This document shows, piece by piece, positions 32,779 through 40,388 of a DNA stretch of 49,213 nucleotides. The position numbers were made by a program, and so were the translations under genes. The DNA is taken from the NCBI GenBank assembly GCA_023384575.1, contig JAHDVP010000008.1:1-49213 (forward strand). Direction: 5' to 3'. Below the pieces are notes generated by a model. It searched no databases. It was not told the origin of the DNA and saw nothing but the letters and a program-made list of their open reading frames with translations. How positions within the stretch are numbered: the stretch's first letter is position 1; each line of letters opens with the position of its first letter. This DNA is from Acidobacteriota bacterium. GTDB taxonomy: Bacteria; Acidobacteriota; Vicinamibacteria; Vicinamibacterales; JAFNAJ01.

Positions 32779-33346
32779 GCAGCCTCTTGGAGACGTGTTT
32801 CCCGCCCTCGGCATCGCGCTGTTCGAGCGCACCCCGGACGGGGCGTTCCTCGCCGCGGCGCCGGTCCCGCCGTGGTTCAACCGGCTCGTCGGCGACGTGA
32901 CGTTCCCGTTTCTCGGCCACATCCTCGAAGAGGCGGTCGATTTCTGGAACGAGGGGGCGGCCGGCCATCGCGACTACGGTCCGTGCGCCGAAGTCGACGA
33001 GGGCGGCCGCGAGTACCACTACAAGGTCACGGCGGTCGTGGCCGGCGCGCGGCAGTACCTCCTCTTCCAGCTCGACCCGGCGAGCGACCACCTGCGCGAC
33101 GTCCTGCAGCAGGCACGCGACCGGGCCCTCGAGGCACGCGCCGACGCGCGCGCCGAAGTCGCGCTCGGCGCCGTGCAGCGGGACGTGCGCCGCACCGGCG
33201 ACGAGGTGCTCGACCTGATGCGCCGGTTTCTCGCGTCCGAGCCGACGCCCGTCCAGCTCGACCTCCTGCACGCCCTGTCCCGCACGTCGGCCGACCTCGT
33301 CGAGCGCGTGGACGCGATCGTGAAGACGGCCAGCCCTTCGACTTAG
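32771..33346 (+). CDS. PAS-like sensor protein with helical tail
   Basis: The 191-residue soluble protein ends the GTPase cassette. Residues about 5-105 read like a PAS-type fold: FPALGIALFERTPDGAFLAA, a central helix with HILEEAVDFWNEG, and the strands YHYKVTAVVAGARQYLLFQL. A long amphipathic helix region follows (HLRDVLQQARDRALEARADA), then a helical C-terminus. The arrangement is like the input half of a histidine kinase with no kinase domain. It could act as a nucleotide-state regulator or effector of the GTPase. I do not recognise a named family, and the PAS call is by pattern only. The ATG at 32771 lies within the end of the GTPase gene. Confidence 0.65.
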   Translation: MSEQPLGDVFPALGIALFERTPDGAFLAAAPVPPWFNRLVGDVTFPFLGHILEEAVDFWNEGAAGHRDYGPCAEVDEGGREYHYKVTAVVAGARQYLLFQLDPASDHLRDVLQQARDRALEARADARAEVALGAVQRDVRRTGDEVLDLMRRFLASEPTPVQLDLLHALSRTSADLVERVDAIVKTASPST

Positions 33347-33623
33347 AGCGGATCTCGCTTGTGGTGATGCTGCCACGCCCGGTTCCGACGACCGGACCGC
33401 CCTGCGAGGGCGCCGCGGGCCGCTGGCCGCGCAGGTCGCGCCGGGGCCCGGTCGCCCGCGCTCAACCGCGCTGGTCCCCTGAGCCTTCTCGGGCGGTCAG
33501 GCGTGTCGTGTCGGTCGTCTCCACAGGGCCCGGCATCCTCAACACACGTGAGATCCGGTCTAATCCGGTGTGACGATCCGGCTGGTCGCCGGCGACTGGC
33601 AGCCTCCGGCCGTCCTGGCGAAG

Positions 33624-34334
33624 TCAGCCCGATCGAATCCCGGGGCTCCGCGGTGTCGGCGACGGCAGCGGCTCGATACGATACAGCTCCACCGTGGTCC
33701 GGGCGACCGAGGTGAAGAACGCCACGGCGAGACCGCACGCCGCGATCAGGCCACCGAGGTCGAAGAGGAGCACCGGCCCGATCCCGAAGGGCGCGACCCA
33801 CGGCGTGCGCCACACCATCAGCGCGCCAATGGCGAGCACGATGCGCAGTTCGGTGGGTCCCACTCCCGCGAATGCCATCCGGAAGGTCCCGTGCGCCGCG
33901 GTAGCGAGGAACACCTCGGCCGACGCGAGCAGGTAGGCTACGAGCACCATCAGCGCCATCAACGGGCTCATGAAGCCAGAGAGGGCCAGCCCGCCGACGA
34001 GCAGGCTGACGCCCACGAGATCGAGCACGTGGTCCACGTAGTACCCGTAGCGGGGCCGCTGGCAGCCACGGACGCGCGCCAGGGTGCCATCGAGGCTGTC
34101 GCCGAACCAGTTCAGGACGAGCGCGACGACCACGACGGCCAGCGCCGGCCGCCACCACGCAGCCGCCCAGAAGGCCGCGCCCGCCCCGGCCATCGATGCC
34201 AGAGCCAGCAGCGTGAGGTGGTCGGAGTTCACCCACGGCGGGAGCCGCTCGGCCATGCGCACCAGTGCGCGCTTCTCGGCCGCCGCGAGCAGCCCGGTGT
34301 TGACGCGAACGTGCCGTTGCGCCCGAGTCGTCAT
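33624..34334 (-). CDS. CDP-alcohol phosphatidyltransferase
   Basis: The 236-residue membrane protein starts at the ATG at 34334, with GGGAGG seven bases upstream. The ATG at 34352 would place this site inside the gene. The family motif D-x2-D-G-x2-A-R-...-G-x3-D-x3-D is complete: DSLDGTLARV followed by YGYYVDHVLD. About six hydrophobic helices follow. The enzyme should join a CDP-activated alcohol such as CDP-diacylglycerol or a CDP-linked head group to an alcohol acceptor. The exact phospholipid cannot be told. It is the last gene of the minus-strand lipid-themed group. It lies 14 bases after the outer-membrane protein gene. Confidence 0.88.
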   Translation of the reverse strand: MTTRAQRHVRVNTGLLAAAEKRALVRMAERLPPWVNSDHLTLLALASMAGAGAAFWAAAWWRPALAVVVVALVLNWFGDSLDGTLARVRGCQRPRYGYYVDHVLDLVGVSLLVGGLALSGFMSPLMALMVLVAYLLASAEVFLATAAHGTFRMAFAGVGPTELRIVLAIGALMVWRTPWVAPFGIGPVLLFDLGGLIAACGLAVAFFTSVARTTVELYRIEPLPSPTPRSPGIRSG

Positions 34335-34348
34335 GACGTCGCCTCCCG

Positions 34349-34870
34349 TCATCGCCCTCGCGTGGGGCGGACGCCGACGCTCACCATCGCCCGCACGTGC
34401 GGCTCCCAGCCGACACGGACTTCCGGCGCTACGTAGACGTGGTCGGTGATCCAGACCCGCAGCCCGCCCCCGCCGGTGACCGACCCCTCGGTCGACGAGT
34501 AGCCCCGCTCGCTGTGCGTGAAGATCCCGCCTCCCACGACCAGGAAGGGCACGACGCGCACCGGCTCACTCCGGTCCGGTGCGATCAGGTCGACCCACAG
34601 GTTCCCGGTGACGACCAGGTCGCGATCGCTTCCCGGCCCCGCCATGTAGGTGATCTCCGGCCCGATGGTGAGGCGGGGGGTGAGCGGGAAGCGGACGTGG
34701 CCCCCGACGGCGACATGGTCGAAGTCTCCGGGATCCAGGAAGGCCGTCGCGCCCGAGGCGAGCTCGAACGCCGGGCCCGGCCGCACGGTCTGGGCCGTGA
34801 CGACGCGGGCCGCCGGGCACGAGAGCGTGGCCAGCAGGATGCCGAAACAGATGCGCTCAACACGGGTCAT
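34349..34870 (-). CDS. Small outer-membrane beta-barrel protein
   Basis: The 173-residue protein has a signal peptide (ICFGILLATLSCPAARVVTA). Alternating hydrophobic strands follow (HVRFPLTPRLTIGPEITYM, VVPFLVVGGGIFTH, HVYVAPEVRVGW), ending in a strand VRAMVSVGVRP. This fits an eight-stranded OmpA-transmembrane or OmpW-like barrel, and no ligand can be named. It is encoded directly ahead of the CDP-alcohol phosphatidyltransferase, probably in one transcript. Confidence 0.7.
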   Translation of the reverse strand: MTRVERICFGILLATLSCPAARVVTAQTVRPGPAFELASGATAFLDPGDFDHVAVGGHVRFPLTPRLTIGPEITYMAGPGSDRDLVVTGNLWVDLIAPDRSEPVRVVPFLVVGGGIFTHSERGYSSTEGSVTGGGGLRVWITDHVYVAPEVRVGWEPHVRAMVSVGVRPTRGR

Positions 34871-34942
34871 GCAGAACCTCCTGCCCGGTAAGGTGAGAAA
34901 ACCGGGCAGGGAGGCTCACGCACGAGCGGCGGGGCCGACGGC

Positions 34943-35842
34943 TCAGGCTCGAGCGAACTGTCCCGTGACCACCCCGGTGTCGGCGACGACCGCGAGGCCG
35001 TTTGGTGGGTTGTTGTGCTCGCGCCCGTCGGCATCCGGGCGGAAGGCGACCGACTCGTGGGTCTGGTCGTTCCAGCGGACGACGCGGAAGCGGTTGGGGA
35101 CGAGGTCGTACTTCTGCTTCTCGGAGATCTTCGCCGCGGGGTTCATCCGGCCGTGGTTCTGCGCCACCACGGTGGCGTCGAGCGGCACGCCGCAGTCGGC
35201 AGCCCGCGCGAACATCCAGTTCAACGCGATGCTCGACAGGCCGTGGTTGCGGTTCCCGCCGCCGACGTCGGAGTGTACCCCGCGGAACCAGACCTCGAAG
35301 AGCCGCCCTTCCTGGTTGGCATCGTCGACGCGCGCCTCGGGGCGGTGCAGGGCGAAGGACTTCCGCCGCTCGTCGAGTGCGAGCGCGTGGTAGCACTTCT
35401 GCACGTTGTCGGGGAGTCTCAGATCCCACCCGATGTTGGCCGGGCTCGTGGGCACGCCGAACGAGGGGACGCAGTCCCAGAGCCCGAGGAAGCGGATGGG
35501 CGGCGGCGACCCGGACCCGATGCCGTCGAACTTGCCCTTGAACACCTGGTTCGCGAAGTGCAGGGCGAGGGCGGCGCCCCGGCTGAACCCGACGATGTCG
35601 ATGACGATGTCGCCCTTCTTCAGGTTGGCCCGCAGCGCCTTCATGGCATCGCTGACCCGGCTGCGTCCGCCGGCGCCCGTGATGCCTCCGGCCACCTTGC
35701 CCAGGACACCGAACCGTGTGCCGACGCCCTCCTTGTAGAACACGTGGCCGACGTACGCGTTCTTGAACCACACGACGTTCGTGTCGGTGTCGGCCCCCGG
35801 CTTGTCCCTGTTCCACGTGCCATCGAACGCGTACAACGCCAT
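34943..35842 (-). CDS. DUF2235 alpha/beta hydrolase (Tle1-like lipase fold)
   Basis: The 299-residue protein starts at an ATG behind AGGAGG. It opens with YAFDGTWNRDK, has the nucleophile elbow IDIVGFSRGAA (Ser87) and the downstream FRGVHSDVGGGNRNHGLS motif that holds the catalytic acid in DUF2235 proteins. A late histidine (QTHESVAF) could complete the triad. Some family members are type VI secretion phospholipases (Tle1). Here there is no VgrG, Hcp, PAAR or immunity gene and no signal peptide, so a housekeeping or lipid-remodelling role is as likely. Its position after the alpha-dioxygenase-like and flavin reductase genes suggests it could release fatty acids for them. Confidence 0.83.
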   Translation of the reverse strand: MALYAFDGTWNRDKPGADTDTNVVWFKNAYVGHVFYKEGVGTRFGVLGKVAGGITGAGGRSRVSDAMKALRANLKKGDIVIDIVGFSRGAALALHFANQVFKGKFDGIGSGSPPPIRFLGLWDCVPSFGVPTSPANIGWDLRLPDNVQKCYHALALDERRKSFALHRPEARVDDANQEGRLFEVWFRGVHSDVGGGNRNHGLSSIALNWMFARAADCGVPLDATVVAQNHGRMNPAAKISEKQKYDLVPNRFRVVRWNDQTHESVAFRPDADGREHNNPPNGLAVVADTGVVTGQFARA

Positions 35843-35940
35843 GTGTCCTCCTGGGTGTGCAGTCTGCGCGCTTCGTACCCGACGTCGCCGGCCGTCCCGC
35901 CGGGTGCGTCAGTAGCCAGGTCCGGCCCGCCACGGCTCCG

Positions 35941-37257
35941 TCACGGGAACGGCGGCGGCGCGTAGACGGACATGATCTCCGCGATCATCGCGTCGCGCGT
36001 CGCGAAGCGCGACTCGTCGTAGCAGCCGAGCGGGTTCTCGACGACGTTCACCAGGCACTTGTTGCAGTAGGTGCAGGGTCTGGCCGGCGTGTCGTGCCCC
36101 GCCGCGAACAGGTGCACGAGATCGTTGTTGGCGATGAGCGGCCGCGCGATGCTGACGGCGTCGCACTGACCCATGCTGATCGCCTGGCGGATACGCGAGG
36201 CCGTCTGGAACCCGCCGGTGCAGATGACCGGGATGCCCACGGCTGCCTTGATGCGGCTCGCCTCGGGCAGCAGCTGTCCCTCGATGTCGTCGGGCGGTCC
36301 GGCCGCGCGGTTCCATCGCCGGCGCGCCAGCTTGCCCGAGAGGGTCCGAAACAGCAGGTAGTTCAGCAGGCCGCGCGAGCCGCTCGAGATCATGGTGTCG
36401 TAGGTCGCGGCGAGGTCCTCGACCGGCAGGTCGATGCCCTTCGGGTTCTTCGGGTGCGGGAAGAAGCTGCCCGCCGAGACGTGAATCGCGTCGACGCCCT
36501 CCTCCTCGAGCCAGCGACACACCTGCACCGAGTCGTCGAGCGTGTTGCCTGGGCGCTCGCTCGACTGCAGCGCGTTGTTGTACTCGACGGCGCTGATCTT
36601 GACCTGCAGATGGAAGTCGTGGCCCACCCGCTGGCGGATCGCCCTGACGATCTCGAGCACGAAGCGTGCGCGGTTGCGCAACGACCCTCCGTACTCGTCG
36701 GTGCGGTCGTTGATGCCGGAGCTCAGGAACTGGGTGATGAGGTAGCCGTTCGCGCCGTGCAACTCGACGCCGTCGAGGCCCGCCTCGCGCGCGCGGCGCG
36801 CGCCCTCGGCAAACGCGGCCACCGTCCGGGCAATCTGCGCCTTCGTCATGCGCTCGCAGGCGAACCCGTGCACCGGGTCGGGCGACGCAGTGGAGCTGAG
36901 GCCGGTCCGATACTCGATGCCCTGGATGTCGCGCTGGCGTCCGGCGTGGCTCAACTGGAGGATGAACCGGCAGTCGTGCGCGTGCACGGCTTCCCCGACG
37001 GCCCGCCAGAACGGGATGCGCGAGTCGTGATCGATCATCGCGTAGTTCGGCACGATACGCCCGCGCAGCTCGACGGGCACGAACGACGACACGATGGCGC
37101 CGACGCCGCCACGGGCGAACTTCTCCTCCCAGTTGATGCGGGCCCGGTTGCCCGAGCCGTCGTAGTTGTCGAAGCGTCCCGACACGTTCGACCGCAGGAT
37201 ACGGTTCTTGAGCGTCAGGTGCCGGAACGAGAGCGGCGTGAAGATGGGGTCGGACAT
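35941..37257 (-). CDS. Old Yellow Enzyme-type NADH:flavin oxidoreductase
   Basis: The 438-residue TIM-barrel flavoprotein starts at the ATG at 37257. Family motifs are IFTPLSFRHLTLKNRI, LQLSHAGRQ, GVELHGANGYLITQFLS, NDRTDEYGGSLRNRARF, and the FMN-phosphate site VICTGGFQTASRI with DAVSIARPLIAN. The cysteine set CTYCNKCLVNVVENPLGC near the C-terminus suggests the [4Fe-4S]-containing 2,4-dienoyl-CoA reductase branch, though the C-terminal FAD/NADPH domain is absent. It reduces activated C=C bonds. It follows the alpha-dioxygenase-like gene by 13 bases and is likely co-transcribed, which points to an unsaturated carbonyl or lipid-derived substrate. Confidence 0.87.
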   Translation of the reverse strand: MSDPIFTPLSFRHLTLKNRILRSNVSGRFDNYDGSGNRARINWEEKFARGGVGAIVSSFVPVELRGRIVPNYAMIDHDSRIPFWRAVGEAVHAHDCRFILQLSHAGRQRDIQGIEYRTGLSSTASPDPVHGFACERMTKAQIARTVAAFAEGARRAREAGLDGVELHGANGYLITQFLSSGINDRTDEYGGSLRNRARFVLEIVRAIRQRVGHDFHLQVKISAVEYNNALQSSERPGNTLDDSVQVCRWLEEEGVDAIHVSAGSFFPHPKNPKGIDLPVEDLAATYDTMISSGSRGLLNYLLFRTLSGKLARRRWNRAAGPPDDIEGQLLPEASRIKAAVGIPVICTGGFQTASRIRQAISMGQCDAVSIARPLIANNDLVHLFAAGHDTPARPCTYCNKCLVNVVENPLGCYDESRFATRDAMIAEIMSVYAPPPFP

Positions 37258-37270
37258 CGCCGTGCCCTCG

Positions 37271-39028
37271 CTAGCGCACCGGCTTCCACGGCGCAAACGC
37301 GTTGTCGACGCCCTCGATCGCCGGCGCCAGCATCGGGAAGTGCCGCCGGAGCACCGTGCCCATCGTGTTCTGCTCGATCCAGTCGATGCCCGTCTTCGTG
37401 TAGATTTCGGGCCGGTAGTCGCGCGTGAAGAAGCGGTCGCTCTTCAGGCGCCGTGACGCCATCAGGACGAAGACGCGGAAGGCGGTCTCGCTGAAGCCGA
37501 AGCCCTCGGGGAGCGGCTCGGCCAGCAGGCCCACGAGCAGGTCGACCTTCTCGATGTCGTTGCCGTAGACGCGCTTGATCCGCGCGGCGGTCGCCGGGTC
37601 GGTCGTCAGCGCGTCGAAGCTCTTGACCGCCGGCATGTCGAACAGCCGCCGGAACTCGTTGTAGCGCGGCACCCCCCGCTCGCGATCGCGGAGGATGTCG
37701 ATCGTCCCGAGGTCGATGTCGGGCGCGCCGTCCTGCTTCAATCGCTGCAGGTGGCGCGGAAAGTTGTTGAGCGTGATCGCCCCCGGGTGCAGCAGGCCGA
37801 ACGAGTAGAAGAGATCGGGCAGCCCGAACCGCGTCACGACCCCGCGGGTGCGAGAACCGGCGATGTCGGGAAACTCGAGAGCCACCGGCTGGCGACCAGG
37901 ATCGAGCGACTGGAAGACGAGGTCGTCGGGCACGAGCGGGTGCATCCGGTAGACCGCCACGAAGTCCTCGGTGATCGCGTACGGCGCCGCGTGGTGGTCG
38001 GTGTCCGACCCGGGGATGCCCGTGAGGATGTCCCTGCCGATGCGGCCGAGGTGCTGGTAGATGCGGTCGGCGATCCCGTACCAGTTGCCGAACATCGCCG
38101 CCTTCACCGTCGGGTGCGGCATGATGCCCGGGGTCCACTCGATGGTGTGGATCTTCGCGATGAGCGCCGAGTTCACGAGGCGCGCCTTGTCGAACAGGTC
38201 GTCGTCCGACCAGGAGGGGAACTCCTGCTTGAAGCGGGCACAGAGGGCGTTGTGTTCGAGCGCGAACAGGTGGTGGAGCAGGCTGAGGCCGACCCAGTAG
38301 TTGCCGTTCACGCCGGTGAGGTCGAGGCCCGGGTGCGACGGATCCTCGGGGAGCAGGCCCGCGGCGTCGAGCGTGAGCCTGCCATCGACACCCGATCGCA
38401 GCTTCAGCTGCGTCTCGATGTCGCTCCCGTACACCTGCGACGCGTCCCACCAGTGCGTCTCGCGGTTCGTGAAGGTGGGGATGGCGGGGTCGGCCGTCGC
38501 CAGCCTGGTGAAATCGGGACGCGTGCGCTCCACCGGCATGACGCGATCGGCGCTCGGCCAGGGGTCGTCGGGCGCGAGCGGCACGTCGATGGTGCGTGTG
38601 TGGTCGTTGCTCCCGTGGCTCAACCAGTCGTGGACCTCGAACTGGATCCAGGCCGCGGCGAGCAGGTTGAGAATCGTCGCGGGCTTGAACGTGTCGCGCG
38701 TCAGCAGCTCGCGGCTCACCTCGCGCGGGCTGGGATCGAGCAGGGAGGCCTCGTGGACCTTCGTCTTCTCGAGCGGCACGTTGCGGCCGAACCGCGTCTT
38801 CGCGCGCCCCATCGTGGGGTGGTCGAGGTCGTTGTACGCACCGTCGGCCGTACGCGCGACGAGCGCGCGCGGCGGCGGGGGCCCGGGTTCTGGCAGCGGC
38901 TTCGACGGCACGGCGGCCGTGTCGTGCAGGTTCTTGCGCCGCAGGCGTTCGCGGATCGGGTAGAGGCGTGCAAGCCCCAGGCGGACCGAGAGCTTGTACC
39001 ACGGAAACAGTGGCTGACGTCCTGGCAT
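37271..39028 (-). CDS. Heme peroxidase-fold fatty-acid alpha-dioxygenase-like enzyme
   Basis: The 585-residue protein belongs to the animal heme peroxidase/cyclooxygenase superfamily (PF03098). The plant alpha-dioxygenase branch is suggested by PWYKLSVRLGL at the start, RTADGAYND, FGRNVP, AAWIQFEVHDWLSH (distal His133), NRETHWWDASQVYGSD and IHTIEWTPGI. The catalytic pair is VAVYRMHPLVPDDL: Tyr360 (radical tyrosine) and His363 (proximal heme ligand), with the same Y-x2-H spacing as plant enzymes and cyclooxygenase. It should add O2 to the alpha carbon of a fatty acid, giving a 2-hydroperoxide that decays to an aldehyde. No signal peptide is seen. Upstream is the promoter at 39111-39139. Confidence 0.87.
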   Translation of the reverse strand: MPGRQPLFPWYKLSVRLGLARLYPIRERLRRKNLHDTAAVPSKPLPEPGPPPPRALVARTADGAYNDLDHPTMGRAKTRFGRNVPLEKTKVHEASLLDPSPREVSRELLTRDTFKPATILNLLAAAWIQFEVHDWLSHGSNDHTRTIDVPLAPDDPWPSADRVMPVERTRPDFTRLATADPAIPTFTNRETHWWDASQVYGSDIETQLKLRSGVDGRLTLDAAGLLPEDPSHPGLDLTGVNGNYWVGLSLLHHLFALEHNALCARFKQEFPSWSDDDLFDKARLVNSALIAKIHTIEWTPGIMPHPTVKAAMFGNWYGIADRIYQHLGRIGRDILTGIPGSDTDHHAAPYAITEDFVAVYRMHPLVPDDLVFQSLDPGRQPVALEFPDIAGSRTRGVVTRFGLPDLFYSFGLLHPGAITLNNFPRHLQRLKQDGAPDIDLGTIDILRDRERGVPRYNEFRRLFDMPAVKSFDALTTDPATAARIKRVYGNDIEKVDLLVGLLAEPLPEGFGFSETAFRVFVLMASRRLKSDRFFTRDYRPEIYTKTGIDWIEQNTMGTVLRRHFPMLAPAIEGVDNAFAPWKPVR

Positions 39029-39110
39029 GGCTCTCGGCGCTCCCACGCCGTCGCACGGAAGAAGAGGGACGGTTGAGCTCGACCCGACTCGATTGTCGAG
39101 AGACAGCCGT

Positions 39111-39139
39111 ATTCTCGGGACAGGACTGTGGCGTGTCAA
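39111..39139 (-). promoter_or_regulatory. Sigma-70-type promoter of the alpha-dioxygenase operon
   Basis: On the minus strand a perfect TTGACA (39139-39134) is followed, after exactly 17 bases, by GAGAAT (39116-39111). A start near 39104 leaves about 75 bases of leader before the ATG at 39028. This is the best -35/-10 pair I found in the window. Confidence 0.6.
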
Positions 39140-39169
39140 GCACGGAAACGGGCCGAATCGAGAGAAATG

Positions 39170-39175
39170 TAGAAT
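39170..39175 (+). promoter_or_regulatory. Candidate -10 box of the sugar-uptake operon
   Basis: TAGAAT lies 43 bases before the ATG at 39219. No good -35 hexamer is found 16-18 bases upstream, so an activator may be needed if this box is real. The divergent promoter at 39111-39139 is close by. Confidence 0.3.
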
Positions 39176-39218
39176 GGGCGCGGGTCCGAGCTCAGGTGCG
39201 GCCCACGAGGGAGATGGC

Positions 39219-40388
39219 ATGGACGACAGCTCGCGCGGCGGCCGCCACGTGCCGGCCGCCGGCGTCCGGTTGCGCGCGCTCGAGAAGCGATACGACGCGG
39301 TCGTCGCGCTCCATCCCACCGATCTCGACGTCGCGCCCGGCGAGCTCGTCGTGCTCGTCGGCCCCTCCGGGTGCGGCAAGAGCACCATCCTGCGGCTCGT
39401 CGCCGGCCTCGACGACCCGACCGGCGGCGAGGTGTTCATCGGCGACCGCGCGGTGGCCGGCGTCGAACCCGCCGATCGCGACGTCGCGATGGTCTTCCAG
39501 AGCTACGCGCTCTACCCGCACAAGACCGTGCGCGAGAACCTCGCCTTCGGTTTGAGAATGCGCGGTCTGCCGCACGATGAGGTCGCGCGCAAGGTCGCAT
39601 GGGCAGCCTCCGTGCTCGGCCTCGACGACCTGATGGAGCGGCGCCCGGCGCAACTCTCGGGCGGTCAGAAGCAACGGGTCGCCTTCGGCCGCGCGATGGT
39701 GCGCGAGCCGCAGGTCTTCCTGTTCGACGAGCCGCTCTCGAACCTCGACGCCCGCCTCCGCGCCGACATGCGCCGGGAGATCGCCGACCTCCACGACCGG
39801 CTCGGCGCGACGATGGTCTACGTGACGCACGACCAGGTCGAGGCCATGACGCTCGGCGAGCGGATCGCGGTGCTGCGCGACGGGCGGCTCCAGCAGTTCG
39901 CCGCGCCCCTCGAGATCTATCGCCGGCCCGCCAACCTGTACGTGGCGAGCTTCATCGGCACGCCGGCCATCAACCTGCTCGAGGGCCACCTGTCGCCAGG
40001 CGAAGCCGCCGCGTTCCGCGCGGGCGCGACCGCCGCGGCGCCCGCGCTGACGCTGCCCGTGACACGGGGCGCGTTCACCGGCCCGGCCGTGCTCGGCGTG
40101 CGTCCGGAAGCGTCGACACTGCTCGGCCCGGACGATCCGGCGGCCGACTTCGTTGCAGACGTGCACCGGGTCGAGCCGCTGGGCAACGAATCGCTCGTGC
40201 ACGTCGACGGCCCCGCCGGTCGGTCGTGGGTGGTCCGGGCGGCGGCCGACTGGCCGGGCCGCTCCGGCGACCGGGTCGGCGTGCGGATCGACCGCGCCAG
40301 CGCGCATCTCTTCGACGCGACCAGTGAGCGACGGCTCGAGCAGGCACTGTCGAACGCACCGCGGCGGCCAGGAGACCGCCCATGCTGA
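39219..40388 (+). CDS. Sugar ABC transporter ATPase (MsmK/UgpC/MalK type)
   Basis: The 389-residue ATPase starts at the ATG at 39219 behind GAGGGAG. Motifs are Walker A GPSGCGKST, Q-loop FQSYALYPH, signature LSGGQKQR, Walker B VFLFDEP with D-loop SNLDA, and the switch histidine in YVTHDQ. After about residue 240 there is a TOBE/MalK-type regulatory domain (FIGTPAINLLEG, GVRPEAS). It powers the importer made by the next three genes. It ends in a 7-base overlap with the binding-protein gene. Including the ATPase in the same operon suggests it is dedicated to this transporter. Confidence 0.95.
   Translation: MDDSSRGGRHVPAAGVRLRALEKRYDAVVALHPTDLDVAPGELVVLVGPSGCGKSTILRLVAGLDDPTGGEVFIGDRAVAGVEPADRDVAMVFQSYALYPHKTVRENLAFGLRMRGLPHDEVARKVAWAASVLGLDDLMERRPAQLSGGQKQRVAFGRAMVREPQVFLFDEPLSNLDARLRADMRREIADLHDRLGATMVYVTHDQVEAMTLGERIAVLRDGRLQQFAAPLEIYRRPANLYVASFIGTPAINLLEGHLSPGEAAAFRAGATAAAPALTLPVTRGAFTGPAVLGVRPEASTLLGPDDPAADFVADVHRVEPLGNESLVHVDGPAGRSWVVRAAADWPGRSGDRVGVRIDRASAHLFDATSERRLEQALSNAPRRPGDRPC

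Noticed and set aside
32281-33346. MglA/MglB-type polarity pair
   Set aside because: The GTPase is more Rab-like, and the next protein does not read as a roadblock/LC7 domain, so the MglAB label is not supported.
33347-33623. Small gene or RNA in the gap between the PAS-like and phosphatidyltransferase genes
   Set aside because: The 277 bases between these convergent genes show no credible small reading frame, tRNA fold or strong hairpin.
34943-35842. DUF2235 protein as a type VI secretion effector with immunity gene
   Set aside because: No VgrG, Hcp, PAAR, DUF4123 adaptor or immunity-like lipoprotein is adjacent. The neighbours are metabolic.
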